Source: Shewanella marisflavi (GTDB lineage: Bacteria; Pseudomonadota; Gammaproteobacteria; Enterobacterales; Shewanellaceae). Taken from it: 64,000 nt of DNA. Positions within the stretch are counted from its first letter, which is position 1, and every line of letters starts with the position of its first letter. The notes beneath the pieces are model-generated. The model was not told the origin of the DNA and did no database searches. It saw only the letters and a program-made list of their open reading frames with translations. The stretch is from assembly GCF_023283925.1 (NCBI RefSeq), contig NZ_JAKIKX010000003.1, forward strand, positions 248,001 to 312,000, written 5' to 3'. Positions 38,121-46,241 of this stretch are shown here, piece by piece. A program made the translations under genes and the position numbers.

Positions 38121-38127
38121 CATCCCC

Positions 38128-38400
38128 CGCCGGGCAGGCGTTAGGTTGCGATGAAGGTACGACCTTCAATTCGCGTCCCAGCAACACACACGATAGTCGC
38201 TACAACGGCGAAATTTGCACATCGCCGCCGGACAGGCGTTAGATTGCCATGAAGGTACGACCTTCAACTCGCGTCCCAACAACACACACGATAGTCGCTA
38301 CAACGGCGAAATTTGCACATCGCCGCCGGACAGGCGTTAGATTGCCATGAAGGTACGACCTTCATCTCGCATCCCAACAACAACCCCGGTAGACGCTACA
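38128..38400 (+). repeat. 98-bp tandem repeat array, about 2.8 units
   Basis: Units start at 38128, 38227 and 38325. Each has gccgg(a/g)caggcgttag, a hairpin tgaaggt-acg-accttca, cgcgtcccaacaacac, cgatagtcgctacaacg and ggcga…tcgcc. The third unit diverges after about 70 bp. The same unit forms the tail of structured repeats R3 and R4. Each unit contains GGCGTTAG, the sequence of an attC R' box. Confidence 0.8.
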
Positions 38401-38463
38401 ACACAGAAAACCCGCTTGAGGAAAGGCATTAACTCGCCATGCCGGGCACTCCATCCCCCCACC

Positions 38464-38511
38464 CGCTAAACCAAAAGTTTAGCGACAAAAAAAGGCACCC
38501 GAGGGTGCCTT
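38464..38511 (-). terminator. Terminator of the decaheme cytochrome gene
   Basis: GGCACCC-gag-GGGTGCC with A7 on the plus strand (T-run on minus), 53 bp after the gene. A second perfect hairpin CGCTAAAC-caaaa-GTTTAGCG lies next to it. Confidence 0.88.
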
Positions 38512-38563
38512 TGACATTGCAGGGTGGAACGCGGTGCTCGGTGAGGGCGAGCACCTTTGGGTC

Positions 38564-40741
38564 TTACAGTTGATGACCGTGAGCGTGCATCAGCTTCTCA
38601 GGCGTATGGCAAGTGGCGCAGGCTTCACGAGCGGCCTTGGCGCTGGCCTTGTCAGCACCAATATAGGCGCCGTTGTTAAGCATGTGAGCGACTGCGGCAT
38701 CAGAGAGATACTTCTGATGACAACTCATACAGGCCGCGGCATCAGGAGAGGCATACCAGGTCTCTACCGGATTAACGGCTGGGTCGTTGCTCTTACCAGG
38801 GATAAAGCTAGGCACAGTGTGAGCTTGTCCCGCGTTACGGCCTAGCTCGAAGCCGTAGGAGAGACCGCCCCAGCCAGCTTCGGCCGAGTGACAAGTCATA
38901 CAGTCAGTCTTGAGCAAGGTACCGCTGCCGCCATGGCCGTTGTCATGTCCTTTCGCCTTGTGGGCTTTGTACATGAAGCTGGTAGACTTCTTCTCGCCCC
39001 AGGCAACCGCATCGCCGTTGGCATCTTCAACTGAACCGAGCTTCTTATCATTGGTGTGGCAGGCGATACAGTTAACGCCGTTAGAGTCATGATAGAACTC
39101 ATAGCTGTGACAGCCGTAACAGCTTTGGCTGTCGATGATGGCGCGGCGATCGGCAACAACGGCTTCGCTGTCATTAAGCACGGTGCGATAGGCGTCGGTT
39201 TGCACATAGGCTGGGTAAGCATTGTCCGCGTCACAGCTGACGCGGTTGCTGCTGCCTTCGGCAAAGCAAACTTTTAGCACTGGCAAGACTTCTAACGAGC
39301 GTGAGGCGATGTCGGCAGGGAAGTTCATCGCCACCTTGACGCTGACGCTGTTGTCGGCATTCCAGGTCGCCTTGTTGGGATCTTTGATGTCGATACGACG
39401 CTGGCTGTAGGGCGCCTGTTCAAAGTCGGGATAATCCTTTTCGACGTCCCAGCTCACCACCATGTAGGGCTTGCTATAGCCCAGCTTATACACCTCTTCC
39501 TGGCTGACCAGGTTGCCAGCAGGGTCGGTTATCGCAATATCGAAGCTGATCTCGTTTGCCGCTGAGATGGCGACCTTGCTGACGGTGACATCATAGTCTT
39601 TCGCTGCCTGGTAAGGCTTGGCGTGATCACCATGCACGGCGGCGCTATGACAATCGGTGCAGCTCAGCGCCGGGTTCTTGTCTGAATTATGCTGGGCAGG
39701 TGAGTCGGTGTGACAGCCAGTACAGGCATTGGCGTTAGCGTTGGCTAGCCAGAGATCTTTGTCTGCCAGATTTTCATCTTCGACGTGGCAGGCCGCACAG
39801 TCCATGAAGGGCTTTGTCGGGAAGGCGGGGTAGTCGAAGGCATGGTCGCCACCGTAACCTGCGATGGTGTAAGGCATAGGCACGACATTGCCGTCAGCGT
39901 CTTTACCCTCACGGTGCGGCCCCATATGAATAGCGTGTACCATATGGCCAAACTCGACCGAGATGGCATTAGGGTCTGTGACGATACCGTTATGACAGGC
40001 CTGGCAGTTTTCCATGTCTAGACGGCGGCCGCCGTGTGCCTTGAGGCTATCGACCTGGTGACAGGTGTAGCAGGTTTGCATGGTCACTAACTCACGGGTG
40101 TCGATCCCTTCGGTGCCATTGGTTGACGGTATCCAGTCGAAGTGAGCATTCTCAGCCAGCTCATGGCCTGAGTCATATTCGAACTGCATTTCGATGGCAA
40201 TGCGTTGAGTCAGGTCGGGATTAAACTCAATGCCTGCGGCATCTTCGGCAGTGGTGAGGTTAGTGTTAAAGGTGTAGGTGTAGCTACCATCATTATGATC
40301 GACCAGGCACTCAATGCAGTCTTTAATCTTCTCGAAGCCTTGCTCAAAGGTGGTGCCGTCATCGTTGGTGGTGTCGTTGAGTAGCGATATCCACTGTTTC
40401 AGCTCGCTGCCTTCATGCGTCTGCAGCTGCGCCAGTGAAAAGCGGAAATCGTGAAACGGATTTTCGCCACTTAACCCAAACAGACCGACGCCCTGACGGT
40501 TTTCCAGTTCAAAATCGACGCTAATGATACCGTCGGCGTAACTGGCATTGGTGATATTGGCGATAGCGTCTTCAGCCATATCAATATGTAAGCCGACGGC
40601 GCCAGGTGCACCAGGATTGCCCGGCTGACCATTTTCACCATCGATACCATCTTTTCCATCATTCCCATCTCCACAAGCAGACAGCATCATTGCCGAAGCG
40701 ATAAGTGCCGCCAGTGTGGTTGTTTTTGTTGTTATCATCAT
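38564..40741 (-). CDS. Outer-membrane decaheme c-type cytochrome, OmcA/MtrC family
   Basis: 725 aa lipoprotein (lipobox MLSAC, Cys about 23) with ten CxxCH heme sites, from CYTCH at about residue 224 to CATCH near the C-terminus. Domain order follows the OmcA/MtrC family: beta domain I (about 50-205), five hemes, beta domain III, five hemes. After the lipid anchor there is a collagen-like Gly-X-Y run (GDGNDGKDGIDGENGQPG and on, residues about 24-50). Such proteins sit on the cell surface and pass electrons to minerals or flavins. No mtrA/mtrB-type porin genes are adjacent. Two LysR genes lie divergently. Confidence 0.93.
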   Translation of the reverse strand: MMITTKTTTLAALIASAMMLSACGDGNDGKDGIDGENGQPGNPGAPGAVGLHIDMAEDAIANITNASYADGIISVDFELENRQGVGLFGLSGENPFHDFRFSLAQLQTHEGSELKQWISLLNDTTNDDGTTFEQGFEKIKDCIECLVDHNDGSYTYTFNTNLTTAEDAAGIEFNPDLTQRIAIEMQFEYDSGHELAENAHFDWIPSTNGTEGIDTRELVTMQTCYTCHQVDSLKAHGGRRLDMENCQACHNGIVTDPNAISVEFGHMVHAIHMGPHREGKDADGNVVPMPYTIAGYGGDHAFDYPAFPTKPFMDCAACHVEDENLADKDLWLANANANACTGCHTDSPAQHNSDKNPALSCTDCHSAAVHGDHAKPYQAAKDYDVTVSKVAISAANEISFDIAITDPAGNLVSQEEVYKLGYSKPYMVVSWDVEKDYPDFEQAPYSQRRIDIKDPNKATWNADNSVSVKVAMNFPADIASRSLEVLPVLKVCFAEGSSNRVSCDADNAYPAYVQTDAYRTVLNDSEAVVADRRAIIDSQSCYGCHSYEFYHDSNGVNCIACHTNDKKLGSVEDANGDAVAWGEKKSTSFMYKAHKAKGHDNGHGGSGTLLKTDCMTCHSAEAGWGGLSYGFELGRNAGQAHTVPSFIPGKSNDPAVNPVETWYASPDAAACMSCHQKYLSDAAVAHMLNNGAYIGADKASAKAAREACATCHTPEKLMHAHGHQL

Positions 40742-41251
40742 TTCTTCTCCAAGATAAACCACTGGGGTATAGCCAGGAGAAATGTTAAAGAAGTGGGCTT
40801 TTTTCAGATATGAAGCACATCACTTTAACAATAATGATTTGGGTGGCGTTATATTCTGCTTGTGAGTGTTGCTGGTGGTGGTTTGTTATTGCGCCGACGC
40901 TTTGGTTTGGCGAGTTATCTTGTTTTGGCCTGTTTTGCTAGTGAGGTGTCTCGCTTTTTAGAAAGTGGAACTCTCATATTCATATTATGCAAATGGTAAA
41001 AGTGAATTTTGCCAGGCAAGATGATTGTTTCGCTATCCTTATGTTTCTTTTTGGATATTTTGTTTGCCGCCCTTCTGGTTAGCCGCTGATTCTGGTTATC
41101 TACACTCTGGTGTGAATGGCATTTTTCGATGTCACATATTTAACAAATATCTTTATTTGGGGATAAAAGTTTGCACTGGATAAACGTAATGGCAGATGAC
41201 ATAGCGTAAATTAGCGTGTGTGCACTTAAGCGTGATTTCCCAAGGAGAGGC
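40742..41251. other. Divergent promoter region decaheme / LysR
   Basis: About 510 bp of AT-rich non-coding DNA between the decaheme gene and the first LysR gene. It must contain both promoters. Several TGTGA/TCACA half-sites are seen (41112-41135) but spacing does not fit a CRP operator. No repeat recognised. Confidence 0.5.
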
Positions 41252-42229
41252 ATGAGCAAGATCAATGCTAATACACTATTTAATATTAAAGTTTTTGTCT
41301 TACTGTTTGATACCTTAAGCGCCACCGAGGTGGCTCAGCAGCTGGGGGTGGCATCTTCTAAAGTCAGTCGCAGCCTCAAGGCGTTACGGCATGCCTTCGA
41401 TGAACCCTTGTTTGTTCGCAGGCAACATGGCTTTGAGCATACTCCCTTTGCCCAGCGCATCTATCCCCATTTGAAGCGGATGTTAGCCCTCTCTGAAGCG
41501 AGCCTTACCTGTTCCGATAAGGACACAGAGCTGGCGCATACCGAGCTGACGATTGCCTGCCCACCGCCCATCTCGCTCAATCTCTTGAGCTACCTGCAGG
41601 ACAAAGCTTCTCAGCTTAAGCAGCGTTATACCTTCAACATCAAGCCTTGTAGTAATGATATCGATAAGTTGCTTATTCGACAGGATGTGGACTTGGCCAT
41701 TACCTTGCGGGCATTTAACTCCGAGCGTCTGGCGTCAGACTTTGTCGCTCGGGCAAATGCCTATGTGCTGGTGGGTAACCAGCAGCATCCAATTTTTCAT
41801 GGTGACGCCAGAGCCGATGTCGAGGCGATTTTGCAATACCCCTATATCAGCTTTAATGGCCACGAATTCGAGCTGGAACATGACCCGCTAGCCTTGTATG
41901 CATTAGATCACGGACTGACGATTAACCTGGTTGCTAAGGTCTGTCTGCTGTCGGATCTGATGATCCAGCTGGAGCGTAGCGATGCGCTCACTCTTATCTG
42001 TTATCGCGATGCCGTGGCATTCCTCTGTGCTAAGGCTAACCTGTCGGCCATGGCGCTGCCCGAAGATCAGAACCGATTACTTAACCGACGCGCCGATGGT
42101 CACAGCCATTACCTAACTAAGCTAAGAGACGCGGGCAACCGGCCACCATGGTTGGAGCAGGAGATCGCCTCTTATATTCAGGGGAATGTTATTTTAAATT
42201 GTGAGGGAGCCAGCCATGCCAAAGGATAA
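41252..42229 (+). CDS. LysR-family transcriptional regulator 1
   Basis: 325 aa. N-terminal HTH (residues about 8-67: TLFNIKVFVLLFDTLSATEVAQQLGVASSKVSRSLKALRHAFDEPLFVRR) and a C-terminal effector domain of about 220 residues. ATG 41252 is preceded by AAGGAGAGG. The HTH pattern, with EVAQQLGVASSKVSRSLKALR, is of a LysR subgroup common in Shewanella. It is divergent from the decaheme cytochrome gene, so that gene is a candidate target. It overlaps the second LysR gene by 14 bp. Confidence 0.87.
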   Translation: MSKINANTLFNIKVFVLLFDTLSATEVAQQLGVASSKVSRSLKALRHAFDEPLFVRRQHGFEHTPFAQRIYPHLKRMLALSEASLTCSDKDTELAHTELTIACPPPISLNLLSYLQDKASQLKQRYTFNIKPCSNDIDKLLIRQDVDLAITLRAFNSERLASDFVARANAYVLVGNQQHPIFHGDARADVEAILQYPYISFNGHEFELEHDPLALYALDHGLTINLVAKVCLLSDLMIQLERSDALTLICYRDAVAFLCAKANLSAMALPEDQNRLLNRRADGHSHYLTKLRDAGNRPPWLEQEIASYIQGNVILNCEGASHAKG

Positions 42230-43169
42230 GCTGCTGGACATTTCGCTGGCGACCATAGAGATATTTTGTCAGGTCTATGTGAAGAAAAATGCCATCGAAG
42301 TGGCGAATCATCTGGATCTGTCACAGCCCAAGGTGAGTCGCGCCTTGGCGGCACTGCGCGCCGTATTTGATGACCCCTTATTTATTCGCCGCGAGAGTCA
42401 GTTTCAGGCTACCGATAGGGCCCATGACCTTTATCCCCTCTTTAGTGAGATGTTGCAGTGCCGTCAGCAGGTCGAGCTCTTGATGCGCGGCGTCGCGGGT
42501 GAGGGGCGCGAACATGTTGAAATAGCAACGGTACCGCAGCTGGAGGTCAACCTGACCCAAAGCGTTAAACAGGCAGCGCTTAGCGTCATGAATGATGAGT
42601 TGATGGTGGGCACCTCCCCCTGGGGAGAATCGACTCAGCAGCAACTGCTTAATGATGAGGTGGCTGCTGCCATCTGTTTCGAGCGGGCCAGCGATCGTGC
42701 CATCTTGTCTAAATCTGTCATTCAACATCGTGGTGGCTATCTTGTCGCCCGTGAAGATCATCCTATCTGGCAGGCCCCCAATGTGGATAACATGATTCAT
42801 TATCCTCTGGTTAAGCTCAGAACCATGCCATTTCCCGCCAACAGATCGCCACTGGGCAATTATGCCAAACGACAGGGCAAGCAGTTACAGATCTACGCGA
42901 CGGCGCCGGATCTTGGTAGTGCGGCCAATAGCCTGCTAAATTCAGATGCGATCATCATCATAGGGGTGAAGGGAGCGGTAAACTTCTTCAGAAATATTAA
43001 GGGGCTGCGAGCGCAGAAGATAGATGCGGAGCAGGACCACATCATCTTAGAAAACTTCAGTCACCCTACGGTTTACCTATGGCTAAAGCTTGATAGCAGC
43101 GGCAAGGTCACCACGCCTTTCTGGCTGCAGCGTTGCCTGGAAGACTATATTATTACCGCGCATCAGTAG
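42216..43169 (+). CDS. LysR-family transcriptional regulator 2
   Basis: 317 aa paralogous neighbour of the preceding LysR gene. HTH region LATIEIFCQVYVKKNAIEVANHLDLSQPKVSRALAALRAVFDDPLFIRR, then a diverged effector domain. ATG 42216 has a GAGGGAG site; a GTG at 42201 is in frame. The 14-bp overlap implies co-expression with regulator 1, so the pair may act as a heteromeric or hierarchical control unit. Confidence 0.86.
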   Translation: MPKDKLLDISLATIEIFCQVYVKKNAIEVANHLDLSQPKVSRALAALRAVFDDPLFIRRESQFQATDRAHDLYPLFSEMLQCRQQVELLMRGVAGEGREHVEIATVPQLEVNLTQSVKQAALSVMNDELMVGTSPWGESTQQQLLNDEVAAAICFERASDRAILSKSVIQHRGGYLVAREDHPIWQAPNVDNMIHYPLVKLRTMPFPANRSPLGNYAKRQGKQLQIYATAPDLGSAANSLLNSDAIIIIGVKGAVNFFRNIKGLRAQKIDAEQDHIILENFSHPTVYLWLKLDSSGKVTTPFWLQRCLEDYIITAHQ

Positions 43170-43179
43170 TGAGCTGATT

Positions 43180-43206
43180 TCCCCGCAGGGAGTGACCTGC
43201 GGGGGG
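43180..43206. terminator. GC-rich hairpin between convergent genes
   Basis: CCCCGCAGG-gagtga-CCTGCGGGG perfect stem without a T-run, between the second LysR gene and the PAS sensor gene; possible bidirectional terminator. Confidence 0.55.
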
Positions 43207-43210
43207 GATC

Positions 43211-45427
43211 TTAATTCTGCCGGGTAAACGCCTGGCAGATATTCTGCTCACCGATCTGCTTGGCACGCTTAAGCGCTACTTCGGCGTTACTCAGGTATTG
43301 CTCTAGGTTCTGTCCGGTTTGATAGCTGGCGATCCCCATGCAGATACCCGTACCCAGGCCGATTTCGTTGAGGCTGCTTAGGGTTTTCACCGCAAAATGA
43401 TGCGCATCGTCTGAGCTGGTGTCGGGCAGGATGACGATGAGTTTGCCTAGCTGCCAGTGGGACATCTGATAGTTGACCGGCAGCGACTTGAGGATATGAA
43501 TTTCTACCTCACGCTGACGGCTTTCCAATTGGCCGATATCACTCATGTGGCTCAGCATGCTCTCGGCGGTGATATCCAGTAGCAGCAAACTGGATTGTTC
43601 GCGGCTACTTTCGCTGAGGGATTTAAAGTAATCATCGAGATCCCTGAGGTTGACCAAGATGGTGCTGCGATGGGGAATAAAGTCGCCCCTGTCTTGCAGC
43701 AGGGCACGTTTTTGCGCTTGCTCCAGGGTGCAGACGATATGTTCTATCTCTCCGGCGGCGTCCAGGTGTCCCTTAAGCGTTGCCTGTAAGCAGGTATTTT
43801 CCGTGTTGTTAGGGTCACACAAAATCTGCCCCTTCCAGCTACCTTGCAGGGAGATCTGCTGGGTGATTCTAGGCCATTGTGAGCAGAGATCGTTATTGAG
43901 CAGCTCGGTCAGATTCTTGTTATGGATATCATGGATAGAGACCAGTTCCATAAAGGCCTGGTTGGCCAGCTCAAGCATGCCGTTGGCCTGCACTAAGGCA
44001 CAGGGGATGGCGTTGTCGTTTAACAGTTCGTTAAGCTTGGCTTGATGCTGGGCCTCTCTCAGCTGAGACACATCCTCGAAGGTGACCAGATAATATTTCT
44101 CCTGACGTTTGCGAGGTGGAGAGCTGGTCACAGTGATAGACAGATGGCCGCTAGAGGAGGACTCGACATCGATCACCCCTTGCCATTTATGATCTTTTTC
44201 CAGTGCGGCGGCAATTTCGGCGTACTGCTCGTTTTCAAACTGCAAGATGCGTTGCAAGTTACGATCTGATAGCTCATCCAGCGGCAGACAGAGCAGCTCG
44301 GCCGCCTTTTCGTTGGCCGTCATGATGCGACTCTTGTCGTTGATAATCACGCAGCCGATATCTTGATGAAACAGGCGGTTTGCCAGCTCTATACTGAATT
44401 CGCGCGAGCGCTGACCGATACGGTAAAAGTGGCTGAGTAAAATCAGTGCCAGTGCCAGTAGGGTCAATATCACTGCGCCGACGATCAATATGTTGCGCCA
44501 TTCGGAGAACAGGTCGGCGATGTCATCGTTTCGCACATAGGAGACCAAGTAGTATTCCCTGCGGGTCTCATATTGGGTGGTCAGTTCAATCTTGAGGTAG
44601 ACGAAGGTGGCGTCATCGCCGTGGAACTGGCCAAAGTTGCTCATCGCCATCTTGCGCCATAGGGCCGGATAGGTCTGGCGCAGGCTGCCGCCCATGGTCT
44701 CAGGCATACGGTTGATAGTGGGCTTAATTTCGGCACCAGCGTACAACAGCCCCTGGGTGTCGACCATCAAGAGCGGCGACTCGGCACTGGAGTAGGCTGG
44801 TTTGATACTCTTTAACATGCGGCTCATTGACTGATACGTCAGCAGGTAGCCTCGAATGCTTTGGTCTGGGTTTTCCAGCCAGGCCAGCTGATAGAAGTAA
44901 GGTTCAAGCTTGCCGTTGATGGGGGTAAATTCCAGCGGCGAGGTATAGACCTCGTTGCCCCCCATGCTGCGCGCACCACCCAGTAGTGAAGGGGGGAGGG
45001 GGTCGCGGCTAAAGTCGTTAGTGGTGGAAAATTTAAACTTGCCTTGAGGGTCAAACAGAGCGATATCCAGCAGTTCCGGAATATTGCGTATCATCACCTC
45101 CCAGCTCTCCTGCAGCTTACGCTGACGCACCTCACTGGGAATCGTCAGATAGCGCTTGAGCAGCTCAGCGTTGGCAAACATCTGGGTACGAAACTGCTGA
45201 AAGGAGACCTTATCGGCGATCAGTGTGCCCACAGATTGCAGCTCGCTATACCTTTGGGTGGCCCAATCTTCCTGCAGGCGGCGCTCGCCCAGGGTGATAA
45301 TGATGTTCGTGAGTAGCAATACGCTGATCAGCAAAATAATGATCTGTGTGACGACAGAGAAGATGCGTTGTGCAGACCAGTGCAGGCCCTGTCCGGCGAT
45401 CAGTTGTGGATGTTTTTGCGTCAGCAT
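43211..45427 (-). CDS. Membrane sensor with PAS domains and degenerate GGDEF
   Basis: 738 aa. Topology: transmembrane helix about 25-47, large periplasmic sensory region (about 48-310, with LLMVDTQGLLYAG), second transmembrane helix (LIVGAVILTLLALALILLSHF), PAS domain 1 (about 350-460), PAS domain 2 (about 465-570), then a GGDEF-fold domain (about 600-735). The catalytic motif is replaced by SHWQLGKLIVILP, so it is unlikely to make c-di-GMP. No EAL domain. Probably a signalling scaffold or nucleotide receptor. The gene is transcribed alone, converging on the LysR pair. Confidence 0.8.
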   Translation of the reverse strand: MLTQKHPQLIAGQGLHWSAQRIFSVVTQIIILLISVLLLTNIIITLGERRLQEDWATQRYSELQSVGTLIADKVSFQQFRTQMFANAELLKRYLTIPSEVRQRKLQESWEVMIRNIPELLDIALFDPQGKFKFSTTNDFSRDPLPPSLLGGARSMGGNEVYTSPLEFTPINGKLEPYFYQLAWLENPDQSIRGYLLTYQSMSRMLKSIKPAYSSAESPLLMVDTQGLLYAGAEIKPTINRMPETMGGSLRQTYPALWRKMAMSNFGQFHGDDATFVYLKIELTTQYETRREYYLVSYVRNDDIADLFSEWRNILIVGAVILTLLALALILLSHFYRIGQRSREFSIELANRLFHQDIGCVIINDKSRIMTANEKAAELLCLPLDELSDRNLQRILQFENEQYAEIAAALEKDHKWQGVIDVESSSSGHLSITVTSSPPRKRQEKYYLVTFEDVSQLREAQHQAKLNELLNDNAIPCALVQANGMLELANQAFMELVSIHDIHNKNLTELLNNDLCSQWPRITQQISLQGSWKGQILCDPNNTENTCLQATLKGHLDAAGEIEHIVCTLEQAQKRALLQDRGDFIPHRSTILVNLRDLDDYFKSLSESSREQSSLLLLDITAESMLSHMSDIGQLESRQREVEIHILKSLPVNYQMSHWQLGKLIVILPDTSSDDAHHFAVKTLSSLNEIGLGTGICMGIASYQTGQNLEQYLSNAEVALKRAKQIGEQNICQAFTRQN

Positions 45428-45512
45428 TGCTCGCGGTGTTTTGTCAGTGATTTTGCGGCTATGTTAGCATGATTTTCGCCGCATAACACAGCCGCTTACA
45501 TTCCGGTAACGC

Positions 45513-46115
45513 TTAACCGACTACGCCCAGCTTTCTATGTTTAAACTCTGCCTTGGCCGCCAATACCTGCTCGCGGCAGCGGTCAATATCCACCCCTTCT
45601 AATCCCTCGATGGCCGAGACCTGAACCTCGTCAATATACTCAGGTGCCAGACGAATAAAGTCCCATAGGGCTTCATAGGAGCCCTTAAGTTTAGGTCGAC
45701 AATGAGTGAGATAGTCAGCTTCTGTGTCGGTATTGAGGGAGATAGAGAGGGCGTCAACCACCTCTGCCAGCTCTGGCAGAATATTACGGCGGTGAAATAG
45801 ATTGCCCAGACCATCAGTGTTCACCCTTACCCTGCCGCCTCGACGTTTGATCTCGCCGGCCACCTTAAGCAGGGTATTAAGGTTAAGCGTTGGCTCGCCA
45901 TAGCCGCAGAACACATATTCATCGAACTGACTGACATCGCCCAGTAGGGGGATGATCTCTTCACTCTTAGGTTGATGGTCGAGATCCAATTGATACTCGT
46001 GCACCTGCTTGCTGCCGTTATGTTTAGGACAGAACTGGCATCTAAGGGTGCAGCGCCCTGTGATGTTCAGGTAGCGGCTGCCGCGTATATCGTAGACTAA
46101 GGTTGATTGACTCAT
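45513..46115 (-). CDS. Radical SAM protein (TatD-associated type)
   Basis: 200 aa. Radical SAM cluster motif CTLRCQFCPK (CxxxCxxC) at about residue 23, then FCGYGEPTLNLNTLL (SAM-binding GGE-like), VNTDGLGNLFHR and DALSISLNTDTEADY. Short for the superfamily and lacking an extra Fe-S domain. It matches the family often found near TatD nucleases, though no tatD is in this window. Reaction unknown. Confidence 0.82.
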   Translation of the reverse strand: MSQSTLVYDIRGSRYLNITGRCTLRCQFCPKHNGSKQVHEYQLDLDHQPKSEEIIPLLGDVSQFDEYVFCGYGEPTLNLNTLLKVAGEIKRRGGRVRVNTDGLGNLFHRRNILPELAEVVDALSISLNTDTEADYLTHCRPKLKGSYEALWDFIRLAPEYIDEVQVSAIEGLEGVDIDRCREQVLAAKAEFKHRKLGVVG

Positions 46116-46207
46116 GGCGATGTTGGGCTAAATTTCTGACTAAAGGCAGGTGAATGGTGATGGCGTGAGTCTAGCGTTTTTTACCGGGCTAAAACCTCTG
46201 CTGGATC

Positions 46208-46234
46208 AAAAAGGGAGGCCAAGCCTCCCTTTTT
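46208..46234. terminator. Bidirectional terminator downstream of RND permease gene
   Basis: AAAAAGGGAGGC / GCCTCCCTTTTT perfect palindrome immediately downstream of the permease gene. Confidence 0.9.
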
Positions 46235-46241
46235 AAGTTGA

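Noticed and set aside
37878..38144. 88-codon open frame across repeat R4
   Set aside because: It lies inside the structured repeat and its tail units; the translated sequence simply reflects the hairpins.
36970..38400. CRISPR array in the repeat island
   Set aside because: Units are about 98 bp in direct contact with no unique spacers of constant length, and no cas genes are present.
36960..38400. A full chromosomal integron
   Set aside because: No integrase gene and no run of several gene-attC cassettes; only single cassette-like units can be supported.
41105..41140. CRP operator between the decaheme and LysR genes
   Set aside because: TGTGA and TCACA half-sites are present but their spacing is too long for a CRP site.
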